From positions 1 through 64,000 of the forward strand of contig DATCKN010000055.1 in the NCBI GenBank assembly GCA_036562185.1: a DNA stretch of 64,000 nucleotides, written 5' to 3'. Positions within the stretch are counted from its first letter, which is position 1; each line of letters starts with the position of its first letter. Of the stretch, positions 1 through 8,508 are shown piece by piece. Position numbers and translations under genes: made by a program. The stretch comes from Thermoclostridium sp036562185. GTDB taxonomy: Bacteria > Bacillota > Clostridia > DSM-8532. The notes under the pieces were generated by a model that searched no databases, had not been told where the DNA came from, and saw nothing but the letters and a program-made list of their open reading frames with translations.

Positions 1-2
1 TA

Positions 3-536
3 AACGAAGACGGTGAAATTGTAAAAACAAACACTAAGCTATATTTGGATGAGGATAAAATTCGTGAAGAAGAAAAATATGACGGTTACTATGCTATAGT
101 TACCAGTGAATTAGATAAAAGTGATAATGAAATTATTGAAATATATCATAACCTCTGGAAAATAGAAGAGACTTTCAAAATATCCAAGTCTGAACTTAGA
201 ACACGCCCGATTTATGTTTCACTGGAAGCTCATATCGAGGCCCATTTTCTAAGTTGTTTTGTTGCATTGCTTTTGATCCGAATTCTTGAAATGAGGATGA
301 ATCAATCTGCTCATTCGGGAATTCTTGACCCAAATCTTAAATTTTCTGCTTCTGAAATAATTAATTCTATTCGAAATTATACATGCAGTTCAATTGGTGA
401 AAATTATTACAATTTTCATTATACCGATGGAATAATCCAGAGTATGGAGAAGGTATTCGGTATTGATTTAAGCAAGAAATACAGGACAAGAGGGGAAATT
501 AAAAAAATTATTGCAAATGTAAAAAAGTTGAGCTGA
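3..536 (+). CDS. IS4-superfamily (IS1634-like) transposase, C-terminal part
   Basis: The reading frame is already open at the left edge of the window, so this is the 3' end of a longer gene and no start codon can be assigned. The translated tail has the layout of IS1634-type DDE transposases: a YDGYYAIVTSE strand, then an EIYHNLWKIEETFKISKSEL block, in which the glutamate of the IEE motif is the likely third acidic residue of the DDE triad, then an EAHIEAHF helix and a hydrophobic segment. A terminator hairpin follows 30 bases after the stop. The left end and the terminal inverted repeats cannot be seen, so it cannot be said whether the element is intact. The C-terminal half has no stop codon or frameshift. 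IS4-superfamily assignment is firm; the IS1634 subgroup is less certain. Confidence 0.8.
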   Translation, partial: NEDGEIVKTNTKLYLDEDKIREEEKYDGYYAIVTSELDKSDNEIIEIYHNLWKIEETFKISKSELRTRPIYVSLEAHIEAHFLSCFVALLLIRILEMRMNQSAHSGILDPNLKFSASEIINSIRNYTCSSIGENYYNFHYTDGIIQSMEKVFGIDLSKKYRTRGEIKKIIANVKKLS

Positions 537-565
537 TACACTACAACTTATTCACCAAACCATAA

Positions 566-601
566 AGCCCATAACCTGCTATTTTAGCGTGGTTATGGGC
601 T
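566..601 (+). terminator. Rho-independent terminator after the transposase
   Basis: An 11-bp perfect stem (AGCCCATAACC with GGTTATGGGCT, loop of 14 bases) is followed by CTTTTT. It ends transcription from the insertion element before the nusB operon. It could also lie inside the right end of the element. Confidence 0.75.
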
Positions 602-859
602 CTTTTTCCCTCTTCTAACTGCAAAATTCAGGATTATACAATAATTTAATATATATGATAGCTAATGTCAAATTGTATACTTTTAATTACCACGCTGCCA
701 TATATTTTTCTTAGTTTAATATTAACATTTTTAATTTATTTGCTGATTCCATTAATAATAACTTATATATTTCAAATTTGGTGATAATCTGTACATAGCG
801 GGATAATTTGGTGAAATTGGTTTCTTGATTTTTTGGCTTGTCTGCTTTTAACTAAACCC
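602..859. other. AT-rich intergenic region upstream of nusB
   Basis: This stretch holds no open frame of note and no recognisable RNA. It separates the transposase terminator from the nusB promoter. The right boundary of the insertion element must lie here or just before, but no target-site duplication can be identified without the left end. Confidence 0.5.
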
Positions 860-888
860 TTGCAGCATTATATTTCAGTGGGTATAAT
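860..888 (+). promoter_or_regulatory. Sigma-A promoter of the nusB operon
   Basis: TTGCAG (860-865), a 17-bp spacer and a perfect TATAAT (883-888) lie 55 bases before the nusB start. Confidence 0.75.
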
Positions 889-943
889 AGTGAGAAAAAA
901 GGCATTCTTTAATTAACTGTAAATTTAAGGTAAGGTGGATAAA

Positions 944-1363
944 TTGAGCAGAAGAATTACCCGTGAGAGTGCAATGAAGCTTTTGTATCAGTTTCAGCTC
1001 AGAGATGATGATATAGAAGAGCAAATAAGTTTATTTCTCGACGAAACAGAGGGTTTGGAGAATTTGGACAAGGAATTTTTCCTGGATGTTATTCATGGTG
1101 TTATAAATAATAAAGAAGAAATTGACGGTTTAATACAAACTCATTCAAAAGGATGGAAGCTGGAAAGAATGCCAAAAGTGGATCTTGCTATAATGCGTCT
1201 TGCAGTTTATGAGTTAAAATACCGGAAGGACATCCCTATGAATGTTTCAATTAATGAAGCGGTGGAACTTGCAAAAAAGTATGGCGGAGAACAATCAAAG
1301 AACTTTATTAACGGTGTATTAGGGAAGATAGTGACAAAGCTGCAGAGCGATGAGGAGCATTAG
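944..1363 (+). CDS. nusB: Transcription antitermination factor NusB
   Basis: NusB binds boxA RNA together with ribosomal protein S10 (NusE) and supports antitermination on rRNA operons. The product is 139 residues, the usual length, and runs from an RRITRESAMKLLYQFQL N-terminus to the family's C-terminal block with NEAVELAKKYGGEQSKNFIN. I chose TTG at 944 because AAGGTGG (932-938) sits 5 bases upstream and the product then begins MSRRITRE as in relatives. A GTG at 935 is in frame but has a weaker site. It is the first gene of the run and is followed two bases later by xseA. Confidence 0.95.
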   Translation: MSRRITRESAMKLLYQFQLRDDDIEEQISLFLDETEGLENLDKEFFLDVIHGVINNKEEIDGLIQTHSKGWKLERMPKVDLAIMRLAVYELKYRKDIPMNVSINEAVELAKKYGGEQSKNFINGVLGKIVTKLQSDEEH

Positions 1364-1365
1364 TA

Positions 1366-2568
1366 ATGCAGGAAATTATAAGTGTAACCCAACTTACAAG
1401 GTATATAAAAAGGTTGTTTTCCTTTGACAATATTTTATCGGATGTATGTGTAATAGGTGAAATTTCAAACTTTAAGTTACATTCATCAGGTCATATGTAT
1501 TTTACACTCAAGGATGAATACAGTGTAATCAAGTGTGTAATGTTTAAGTCCCAGAATCAGATGCTTAAGTTTAAGCCAAAAGACGGTTTAATGGTAATAG
1601 TCAGGGGATATGTTTCAATTTATGAGGCAGGAGGTTCATACCAGCTTTATCCCGAATATATGGAACCTGCCGGCCTGGGAAATCTGTATCTTGCCTATGA
1701 GCAGCTAAAGGAGAAACTTGAAAAAGAAGGGCTGTTCAGGCCCGAAGCGAAAAAGAAAATCCCATACCTGCCCCGCAGTATAGCGGTTGTTACTTCTCCT
1801 ACCGGAGCTGTTATCAGGGATATAATGAATGTATTGTTCAGAAGGTTTCCAAACGCAGTACTTAAACTATACCCGGTTCAGGTGCAGGGAGAAGATGCAG
1901 CCAGGCAGATTGCATGCGCGTTGGACTTCATTAACCGGCATAATGCTGCCGATGTAATAATAATTGCCCGTGGCGGCGGATCGCTTGAGGAGCTGTGGCC
2001 GTTCAATGAGGAGATTGTAGCAAGGAGCATATACAGATCCGGCATTCCGGTGATTTCTGCCGTAGGGCACGAAACAGATTACTCAATTGCAGACTTTGTT
2101 GCAGATCTGAGGGCGCCAACCCCGTCGGCTGCTGCCGAGCTTGTTGTTCCTGAAAAAGAAGTTCTTGTAAAAGCAATTATGGATTTGCAGCTTCGCCTGA
2201 AAAAAGCCTTGACAAACAGAATACGCTGTGAAAGGCTGAGGCTTGAGCAGCTGATGAAAAGCCCGTCAATGCGGCATCCGCTGGATAAAATAAACCAAAA
2301 GAAGATGGACCTGGAGATTCTTAAAAGAAATATGGCAGAGGCGATGAAACGTAAAGTAGAAAAAGAGAAACGGATCCTGTCGGTTTTATGCGGAAAACTT
2401 GATGTGCTTAGCCCGCTGACCGTACTGTCGAGGGGATACAGCATTACGATGAAAGAGGGCAATATTATAAAATCTGTAAAGCAGGTACATAATGGGGATG
2501 CACTGGAAATAATCCTGCCGGATGGCAGAATCAGATGTTTGGCTGAAGGTGAAGTAAGTAATAATTGA
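1366..2568 (+). CDS. xseA: Exodeoxyribonuclease VII large subunit
   Basis: This is the catalytic large subunit of exonuclease VII, which degrades single-stranded DNA in both directions to oligonucleotides. The 400-residue product begins with an OB-fold (VIGEISNFKLHSSGHMYFTLKD near residues 28-50) that binds single-stranded DNA. The nuclease domain carries ARGGGSLEELWPFNEE (about 201-216), AVGHETD and RAPTPSAAAEL, and a coiled-coil region follows. Length is typical. The ribosome site GAGGAG lies inside the end of nusB, so the two are translationally close. The small-subunit gene follows 13 bases downstream. Confidence 0.96.
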   Translation: MQEIISVTQLTRYIKRLFSFDNILSDVCVIGEISNFKLHSSGHMYFTLKDEYSVIKCVMFKSQNQMLKFKPKDGLMVIVRGYVSIYEAGGSYQLYPEYMEPAGLGNLYLAYEQLKEKLEKEGLFRPEAKKKIPYLPRSIAVVTSPTGAVIRDIMNVLFRRFPNAVLKLYPVQVQGEDAARQIACALDFINRHNAADVIIIARGGGSLEELWPFNEEIVARSIYRSGIPVISAVGHETDYSIADFVADLRAPTPSAAAELVVPEKEVLVKAIMDLQLRLKKALTNRIRCERLRLEQLMKSPSMRHPLDKINQKKMDLEILKRNMAEAMKRKVEKEKRILSVLCGKLDVLSPLTVLSRGYSITMKEGNIIKSVKQVHNGDALEIILPDGRIRCLAEGEVSNN

Positions 2569-2581
2569 AGGAGAAAAAGAG

Positions 2582-2812
2582 ATGGAACTGAATCTGAGTT
2601 ATGAGGATGCTGTAAAGCAATTGGAAGAGATTGTTCAGCTTCTGGAAAAGGGTGACATTTCGCTGGAGAAGTCTCTTGAGCTTTTCCAAAAGGGAGTTTC
2701 GTTGTCGGCATACTGTACAAAAAAGCTTGATGAAACCGAAAAGAAAATTGTTAAGCTCATTGATGAGAACGGTGAGTGTAAAGAAGAACCATTGTCACTG
2801 GAGGCGGAGTAA
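2582..2812 (+). CDS. xseB: Exodeoxyribonuclease VII small subunit
   Basis: The 76-residue protein is the regulatory small subunit that coats the coiled coil of XseA. It has the family pattern LSYEDAVKQLEEIVQLLEKGDISLEKSLELFQKGV, a helical hairpin that spans the first 40 residues, followed by a second helix and an acidic tail. An AAGGAG site precedes the ATG. Its TAA stop overlaps the ATG of ispA by one base (TAATG), which suggests translational coupling. Confidence 0.95.
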   Translation: MELNLSYEDAVKQLEEIVQLLEKGDISLEKSLELFQKGVSLSAYCTKKLDETEKKIVKLIDENGECKEEPLSLEAE

Positions 2813-3708
2813 TGAATTTCAAAGAGGAATTGATGAGTTTAACAATTTTGATTGACGAATACTTGAAGGATTATTTTAACAATCTTAAGATTGAAGTTCC
2901 TGAAGCTAAACTCGTAGAATCCATGAACTACAGTATTATGGCCGGAGGGAAGAGAATAAGGCCGGTTTTGACTCTGGCCGTGGCAAAAATGATGTCAGCC
3001 GATCTCTCTGAAGTGATGCCCTTTGCAGCGGCTATAGAAATGATACACACTTATTCGCTGATTCATGATGATTTGCCTGCAATGGACAATGACGACTACA
3101 GGCGCGGCAAACTGACAAATCACAAAGTATTTGGCGAAGCCATGTCCATTCTTGCAGGCGACGCTTTATTGAACGAAGCATTTAATCTGCTTTTGAAGAC
3201 TTCTGCAAAAGCAGGAGAGAAAATGGAACAATCCGTTAAAGCCTCCTGTGTAATAGCCAGCGCCGCCGGAAAGGACGGGATGATTGCAGGCCAGGTAATT
3301 GACATGGAATCCGAAGGAATGCAAATTTCCGAAATAACGCTTAAAACCATGCACAGGAAGAAAACCGGAGCATTGATTAAGGCAAGTATAGTTGCCCCGG
3401 CTGTTTTTATAGGTTTGTCCGAGGACGAAATAAAAGCACTGTCAGAATATGCTGAAAATATAGGCATTGCATTTCAAATCAAGGACGATATTCTTGATGT
3501 TGAAAGTACAAGCGAAGAGTTGGGCAAGCCTGTCGGAAGCGATGCAAGAAACCAAAAAACTACTTATGTTTCATTATATGGCTTGGATGGAGCAAAGAAA
3601 ATGCTTCAGGAAGTAACGCAAAAAGCAGTGAAGGTTTTGGATGTATTCGGAGGGAAGGCCTGGTTTTTGAAAGAAATCGCATATTTTATTGCAGAAAGAA
3701 GAAATTAA
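2812..3708 (+). CDS. ispA: Geranyl/farnesyl diphosphate synthase (polyprenyl synthetase)
   Basis: It condenses dimethylallyl diphosphate with isopentenyl diphosphate to make geranyl and farnesyl diphosphate, the precursors of undecaprenyl carriers and quinones. The 298-residue protein carries the first aspartate-rich motif DDLPAMDND at residues 86-94, with the two-residue insertion of bacterial type II FPP synthases, preceded by HTYSLIH, and the second motif QIKDDILD near residue 223. GGKRIRP (45-51) binds diphosphate. The start overlaps the xseB stop. Together with dxs further down, it makes this region an isoprenoid locus, which is the usual home of OLE RNA. Confidence 0.95.
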   Translation: MNFKEELMSLTILIDEYLKDYFNNLKIEVPEAKLVESMNYSIMAGGKRIRPVLTLAVAKMMSADLSEVMPFAAAIEMIHTYSLIHDDLPAMDNDDYRRGKLTNHKVFGEAMSILAGDALLNEAFNLLLKTSAKAGEKMEQSVKASCVIASAAGKDGMIAGQVIDMESEGMQISEITLKTMHRKKTGALIKASIVAPAVFIGLSEDEIKALSEYAENIGIAFQIKDDILDVESTSEELGKPVGSDARNQKTTYVSLYGLDGAKKMLQEVTQKAVKVLDVFGGKAWFLKEIAYFIAERRN

Positions 3709-3746
3709 TCTTAGCATTATTGGTTGATCATTTACCGAGGTGGGTA

Positions 3747-4187
3747 ATGTTAGAATTTTTTGAGGAAATACTAAAAAACCGGGCTATTACAACACCTGTA
3801 CTTGCCTGGTTCCTGGCTCAAAGCATTAAATTTTTCTGTAATTATATAAAAACCCGAAAACTCGACTTCAGGAGATTGATAGATTCAGGCGGAATGCCCA
3901 GCTCGCATACCGCATTTACTGTGTCACTGGCAACCATACTGGGCATACATAATGGATTTTCGTCAGATATTTTTGCAATGGCGGTTATTTTTTCACTTAT
4001 TGTGATGGCCGATGCAGCCGGGGTAAGACGGGCTGCAGGAAAACAGGCCGAAGTTTTAAACAAGCTTGTAAACTCAACCGAACACATTCAACTTGATAAA
4101 CAGCTGAAGGAACTGCTGGGGCATACGCCAATCGAAGTGTTTGCAGGAGCAGCATTGGGGATCATAATGGGGATAGCATTGCATTAA
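3747..4187 (+). CDS. Divergent PAP2-family membrane protein (YuiD-like)
   Basis: The 146-residue product belongs to the divergent PAP2 (acid phosphatase/vanadium haloperoxidase-related) family. It has the conserved block DSGGMPSSHTAFTVSL, which corresponds to the PSSH phosphatase motif, and then ADAAGVRRAAGKQAEVLN and LLGHTPIEVFAGAALGI, where a histidine sits in the second motif. Several segments are hydrophobic, so it is probably a membrane protein acting on a lipid phosphate; the substrate is not known. I chose ATG 3747 because GAGGTGG (3737-3743) stands just before it; an in-frame TTG at 3720 lacks such a site. Its position between ispA and dxs would suit a polyprenyl-phosphate substrate, but that is inference. 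Confidence 0.85.
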   Translation: MLEFFEEILKNRAITTPVLAWFLAQSIKFFCNYIKTRKLDFRRLIDSGGMPSSHTAFTVSLATILGIHNGFSSDIFAMAVIFSLIVMADAAGVRRAAGKQAEVLNKLVNSTEHIQLDKQLKELLGHTPIEVFAGAALGIIMGIALH

Positions 4188-4242
4188 GCCCAATAAACAA
4201 AGCTGTTTGCCTTATTAAGGCCAATTAAGGCTAATAATCCCT

Positions 4243-4271
4243 TTGATCGGGTTATAAAGCTGTGCTATAAT
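4243..4271 (+). promoter_or_regulatory. Promoter of the OLE RNA-oapA unit
   Basis: TTGATC (4243-4248), a 17-bp spacer and TATAAT (4266-4271) form a strong sigma-A promoter just before the OLE RNA. Start of transcription is expected near 4278. A 9-bp inverted repeat (AATTTTCAT 4272-4280, ATGAAAATT 4304-4312) lies at the expected 5' end. Confidence 0.7.
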
Positions 4272-4315
4272 AATTTTCATCTTACGGAGTCATATTCGGC
4301 TCCATGAAAATTTTA

Positions 4316-4905
4316 CACCGGGATGGCGCAGTATTCTAGTTGGCACTGTTTGTTTTGAAGACGGGCCTAAAAATCCGTTAAAGGGCACATCGATGAAGTT
4401 CCTGGTGTCGGCTTGTTACGCCCAGTGATGGGCTGATGCTGGGAGTTAAGGTTTTGGGGCAGCCTGCAATGGCATGCAGGATTTTGACCCCATTACCGCG
4501 GAGACCCGAGTTTCGTGGAAGACAGGTTGCTCCATGCAAGGATACATACCTTGACTACGATACGGGAAAGAACCTGCTATGCGGTATCGCATTACGGTGC
4601 TGTGAGCAGTGTAGCCTGCCTTGAGTGGTGTTTTGAGGGATAATGGATCAGATGCTCCGGTGCCAGGCCAGCACAGTTGCATTATTGCCATTTGAAATCG
4701 GCTCTGCAAAAGAGGCTAGAAGCAAATAAGGCTTTTGGGGAAAACCCCTAGACTGTACATCAGGTATACATGGGATTGCAGTGTGGACTAAGTGGTGATC
4801 AGGCTGCGTTGAGGGCAACCCTGCGCCGGAGTGTTTAAATGGAAACAGCCGTTTTGGCGACAAACGGTACGCTCTGGGGAAATCCTGCCTGACCTAAGCC
4901 GCAAA
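4316..4905 (+). ncRNA. ole: OLE RNA (ornate, large, extremophilic RNA)
   Basis: About 700 bases without a convincing gene separate the PAP2-like gene from oapA. This stretch is more GC-rich than ordinary spacers here and full of potential stems. Its size (about 590-630 nt from the promoter), its place between ispA and dxs, and the membrane protein gene directly downstream all match OLE RNA, a highly structured bacterial RNA that is bound by OapA in a membrane ribonucleoprotein complex. OLE has been linked to tolerance of cold, short-chain alcohols and altered magnesium. The ends are approximate: the transcript probably starts near 4278, and I did not fold the full secondary structure. Apparent short open frames in it lack ribosome sites and look like chance. 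Confidence 0.88.
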
Positions 4906-5003
4906 ATTTACTATGTATATCGCCATCCTGTATGTGTTAATTATATGTGTATGTGAAACCAGTACCGGTTATTTTGCTCACATGCATGAAAGTATCGGTT
5001 TAT

Positions 5004-5618
5004 ATGGAGAAAGCAGATTCTAAAAATAACAGATGCAAGGTTACAGAGAAAAAACGTTTACCGGTCAAAAAGGTAAAAAGCGGACCCAAAAAAGAGCAAA
5101 CACTGTGGGCTGTCACTGTAACTATTGTATCTTTTTTATTATCCATGGGTATTCTTTTCATATCAACGGGGTTGTTTGAGAAGATTTCAATTTTCTGGTC
5201 ATTTCTGGTTGTTTTTGTAATCATTTTTATAGGCATAATATTTGACGTGATTGGTGTGGCTGTAACCGCTGCAGATGAAATCCCTTTTCATGCAATGGCA
5301 TCTAAAAAGTATAAAGGGGCAAAATATGCAATACGCCTGATACGGAATGCTGATAAAGTATCAAGCATCTGCAATGATGTTGTCGGTGATATATGCGGTG
5401 TTGTCAGCGGAACTGCGGGTGCTGCAATTGTTTATCGCATATTCTCCGGAAATGCGCAGTCTGGCTGGACTGAAGCTGCGGTCGGGGGCCTGATAGCCGC
5501 ACTTACCGTGGGAGGTAAAGCTTTTGCAAAGAGGTTTGGAATGAATAACAGCAATTTTATCGTTTATCGGGTGGGTTTTTTACTTTCGCTGTTTATTCCA
5601 GCAAATGGTAAAAAATAA
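5004..5618 (+). CDS. oapA: OLE-associated membrane protein OapA
   Basis: The product is a basic membrane protein of about 204 residues. A lysine-rich N-terminal stretch (KKRLPVKKVKSGPKK) precedes two strong hydrophobic segments (LWAVTVTIVSFLLSMGILFI and a second ending IIFDVIGVAVTAADE), a hydrophilic region with KYKGAKYAIRLIRNADKVSS, and two or three weaker hydrophobic segments. OapA is known to bind OLE RNA as a dimer and localise it to the membrane. The arrangement of the second segment and the following KGAK..IRNADK block recalls the DUF21 domain of CNNM/CorC magnesium transporters; that is my inference. No start has a good ribosome site: ATG 5004 is chosen, ATG 4986 and GTG 4947 are in frame. 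dxs follows after 74 bases. Confidence 0.88.
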   Translation: MEKADSKNNRCKVTEKKRLPVKKVKSGPKKEQTLWAVTVTIVSFLLSMGILFISTGLFEKISIFWSFLVVFVIIFIGIIFDVIGVAVTAADEIPFHAMASKKYKGAKYAIRLIRNADKVSSICNDVVGDICGVVSGTAGAAIVYRIFSGNAQSGWTEAAVGGLIAALTVGGKAFAKRFGMNNSNFIVYRVGFLLSLFIPANGKK

Positions 5619-5692
5619 TTGATTTAATTCCTCTACTTTAGTAAAATATACGAATGCGGAACATAATTAATTTCGAAAGAAGGAAGACATAA

Positions 5693-7594
5693 TTGAACGA
5701 TAAAAATTGCTTCTGTTCGTCAGGAGTTTTAAACTGCATACAGGGACCCGAAGATTTGAAAAATTTGAAGCTCTGCTGTCTTCAAACCCTTGCCGATGAG
5801 ATAAGAGCTTTTTTAATAGAAAAAATTTCCCAGACCGGGGGGCATATTGCTTCCAACCTTGGTGTGGTTGAATTAACCATTGCATTACATACCGTTTTCC
5901 AGTCTCCAAGGGATAAAATTGTATGGGATGTCGGCCATCAAACCTATGTGCATAAAATACTGACCGGGAGAAGGGACTCGCTTGAAACAATCAGGCAAAT
6001 GGGCGGCATTTCAGGATTTCCAAAGATAACCGAAAGCGAACACGACTGTTTTAACACAGGGCACAGCTCAACATCGATATCAGCTGCACTGGGTATGGCC
6101 AGGGCGAGGGATTTGCTTGGCGAGGATTACAACGTTGTAGCTGTTATCGGGGATGGAGCCCTGACAGGAGGTATGGCTTTTGAGGCTTTAAATGATGCCG
6201 GAAACAGTAAAACCAACCTGATTGTAATTCTGAATGACAATGAAATGTCAATATCGAAGAATGTCGGTGGCATGTCAAGATACTTAAGCCGTATCCGTAC
6301 AGAGCCAATTTATTATAAAGTCAGGAGTGATTTCCGGACTTTGGTTGATAATATTCCGGCCATTGGGAAATCGGCCAGAAAAGTTCTTCACAAAGTTAAA
6401 GGTTCTTTGAAATACCTGCTTCTTCCGGGGGTTCTCTTTGAAGAGCTGGGATTTCATTATTATGGCCCACTGGACGGACATAATATATCAGAAATGTGCA
6501 AGGTTTTCCAACGGGTTAAGAACATGAAAGAACCTGTTTTTATACATGTTTGCACAAAAAAAGGCCGTGGGTATTCTCCTGCTGAAGAGAAACCACAGAA
6601 ATACCACGGAATTTCACCTTTTGATGTGGAAACAGGTGAGGTTAAATCAAAAAGCAACTGCAGCTTTTCAAATGTTTTTGGGACGAAAATTGCCGAACTG
6701 GCACAGAAACATGAGGACATTGTGGCGATTACTGCTGCAATGCCTGAAGGAACAGGTCTCAGCCTTTTCAGTGAAAAATATCCGAAACGCTTTTTTGATG
6801 TCGGCATTGCCGAACAGCATGCCGTTACGATGGCTGCAGGACTGGCGATAAGAGGATTAAGGCCTGTTGTAGCCATTTATTCATCCTTTTTGCAGAGGGC
6901 ATATGATCAGATTATTCACGATGTTTCGCTTATGAATCTGAATGTGCTTTTTGCCATAGACAGGGCAGGAATCGTGGGAGATGACGGCGAAACTCACCAG
7001 GGTATATATGATATAGCATTGTTTTCAACACTGCCAAATATAACAATAATGTCGCCTGCAGATTATGATGAGCTGGAAAAGATGCTCGACTATTCCATTG
7101 AATATGGAAAAGGGCCGATTGCAATCCGGTACCCGAGAGGCCAGGGAAAGAGAAACCTTGCACCCGATTTGCCGATTGAGCCCGGTAAGGCTGTGAAGAT
7201 TATGGACGGAGAAGATATAACCATAGCAGTGACTGGGTACATGCTGGATACGGTCATGCAGGCAGCAAAAGAACTTGAAAGCCATGGAATAAGATGTGAT
7301 ATCATATATTATCGTTTCATCAGGCCTTTTGATACCGATATGCTGTGCAAATCGGTGAAAAAAACCCGGCTCCTGATGACCGTTGAGGATCATGTGGCAA
7401 ACGGAGGGTTTGGGAGTATAGCGTTGTTTAATCTGAATCAGGCAGGAGTAAACATTCCGGTTGAAGTGGCTGCATTTCCTGATATACCGATAGAACATGG
7501 TGACAGGAGCCTTTTATACCGGAAATTCGGCCTTGATTCAAAGGGATTGACGGAAAGAGTCCTAAATAGGTTAAAAAATAAAGGAGATCTATAG
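5693..7594 (+). CDS. dxs: 1-deoxy-D-xylulose-5-phosphate synthase
   Basis: This thiamine diphosphate enzyme condenses pyruvate with glyceraldehyde 3-phosphate, the first step of the MEP isoprenoid pathway. The 633-residue product has the ThDP-binding parts HSSTSISAALGMA and GDGALTGGMAFEALNDAG (about 150), the NDNEMSIS loop, the transketolase pyrimidine domain with GTGLSLF and FDVGIAEQHAVTMAAGLA, DRAGIVGDDGETHQGIYD, and the C-terminal transketolase domain. Length is standard. The TTG start is supported by AGGAAG 6 bases upstream. With ispA it flanks the OLE locus. The next gene starts on the base after its stop. Confidence 0.96.
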   Translation: MNDKNCFCSSGVLNCIQGPEDLKNLKLCCLQTLADEIRAFLIEKISQTGGHIASNLGVVELTIALHTVFQSPRDKIVWDVGHQTYVHKILTGRRDSLETIRQMGGISGFPKITESEHDCFNTGHSSTSISAALGMARARDLLGEDYNVVAVIGDGALTGGMAFEALNDAGNSKTNLIVILNDNEMSISKNVGGMSRYLSRIRTEPIYYKVRSDFRTLVDNIPAIGKSARKVLHKVKGSLKYLLLPGVLFEELGFHYYGPLDGHNISEMCKVFQRVKNMKEPVFIHVCTKKGRGYSPAEEKPQKYHGISPFDVETGEVKSKSNCSFSNVFGTKIAELAQKHEDIVAITAAMPEGTGLSLFSEKYPKRFFDVGIAEQHAVTMAAGLAIRGLRPVVAIYSSFLQRAYDQIIHDVSLMNLNVLFAIDRAGIVGDDGETHQGIYDIALFSTLPNITIMSPADYDELEKMLDYSIEYGKGPIAIRYPRGQGKRNLAPDLPIEPGKAVKIMDGEDITIAVTGYMLDTVMQAAKELESHGIRCDIIYYRFIRPFDTDMLCKSVKKTRLLMTVEDHVANGGFGSIALFNLNQAGVNIPVEVAAFPDIPIEHGDRSLLYRKFGLDSKGLTERVLNRLKNKGDL

Positions 7595-8392
7595 ATGCCA
7601 AAGGAAAGACTGGATGTCCACCTGGTGAACAAAGGGTATTTCGACAGCCGTGAAAAAGCCCGCAGAGCAATTATGGAAGGGCTTGTCCTTGTAAATGGAA
7701 TAGTTGAGGATAAGCCAGGTTTTCAGGTTGATACCGGGGCAGAGCTGGAGGTAAAGGGAAACCCCATTCCATACGTAAGCAGAGGAGGGCTTAAGCTTGA
7801 GAAAGCTATTAATGAATTTGAAATTGACCTTACCGGCAAAGTGTGCATTGATATAGGAGCCTCAACAGGCGGTTTTACCGATTGCATGCTTAAAAACGGT
7901 GCCGCCAGGGTTTATTCTGTTGATGTCGGTTACGGCCAGCTTGCCTGGAAACTTAGGAACGACAGCAGGGTAGTTGTAATGGAACGCACCAATTTCAGGT
8001 ATGTTAAACCTGATGATATAGGTGAGCGGGTGGATTTTGCGTCGGCGGATGTATCGTTCATCTCTCTAACAAAAATCATCCCCCCTGCAAAACAGGTGCT
8101 TAAAGATGACGGGAGCATGGTTTGCCTTATTAAACCGCAGTTTGAAGCAGGCCGTGAAAAAGTCGGGAAAAAGGGTGTTGTAAGGGATCCTGCCGTTCAC
8201 AGGGAAGTTATTGAGAAAATAATTGATTTTGCGAAAAGTGAGGGCTTTCTTGTACAGGGCCTGTCGTTTTCACCTGTTAAAGGGCCCGAAGGGAATATAG
8301 AGTATTTGCTGTACCTGGTTCAAAAAAGCGGGAACCAGGGTTCCGTATCTGTTGACAAAGTTATTGAGGCTGCTCACGAGCAGCTTGATTAA
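7595..8392 (+). CDS. tlyA: TlyA-family rRNA 2'-O-methyltransferase
   Basis: The 265-residue protein has an N-terminal S4 RNA-binding domain (RLDVHLVNKGYFDSREKARR, residues 4-23) and an FtsJ-like SAM-dependent methyltransferase domain with CIDIGASTGGFTDCML (motif I, about 83-98) and DVSFISL. TlyA enzymes methylate ribose 2'-OH groups in rRNA; the older name haemolysin A is misleading. AAGGAG lies in the end of dxs, and the gene abuts it directly. The order dxs-tlyA-nadK-argR-recN is widely kept in Firmicutes. Confidence 0.93.
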   Translation: MPKERLDVHLVNKGYFDSREKARRAIMEGLVLVNGIVEDKPGFQVDTGAELEVKGNPIPYVSRGGLKLEKAINEFEIDLTGKVCIDIGASTGGFTDCMLKNGAARVYSVDVGYGQLAWKLRNDSRVVVMERTNFRYVKPDDIGERVDFASADVSFISLTKIIPPAKQVLKDDGSMVCLIKPQFEAGREKVGKKGVVRDPAVHREVIEKIIDFAKSEGFLVQGLSFSPVKGPEGNIEYLLYLVQKSGNQGSVSVDKVIEAAHEQLD

Positions 8393-8508
8393 GAGCACAG
8401 TTAGCCATGAACAGGCTAAAAAATGCATTAACTTAACTTTTGATTTTACTGTATTTTTATTCAGATTATCTGTATAATAGAATTGATCAATGGGGAGAAT
8501 CTGGTCAA

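Noticed and set aside
2079..2720. Long open frame on the - strand over xseA and xseB
   Set aside because: It is a shadow of two well-supported + strand genes and is rich in Ser/Leu/Phe as expected of antisense frames.
4436..4863. Short open frames on both strands within the OLE RNA region
   Set aside because: They lack ribosome sites, overlap each other on both strands, and the region reads as structured RNA.
8440..8508. N-terminal extension of nadK from an upstream in-frame start
   Set aside because: It contains a TATAAT promoter element and has no ribosome site; the family start fits ATG 8509.
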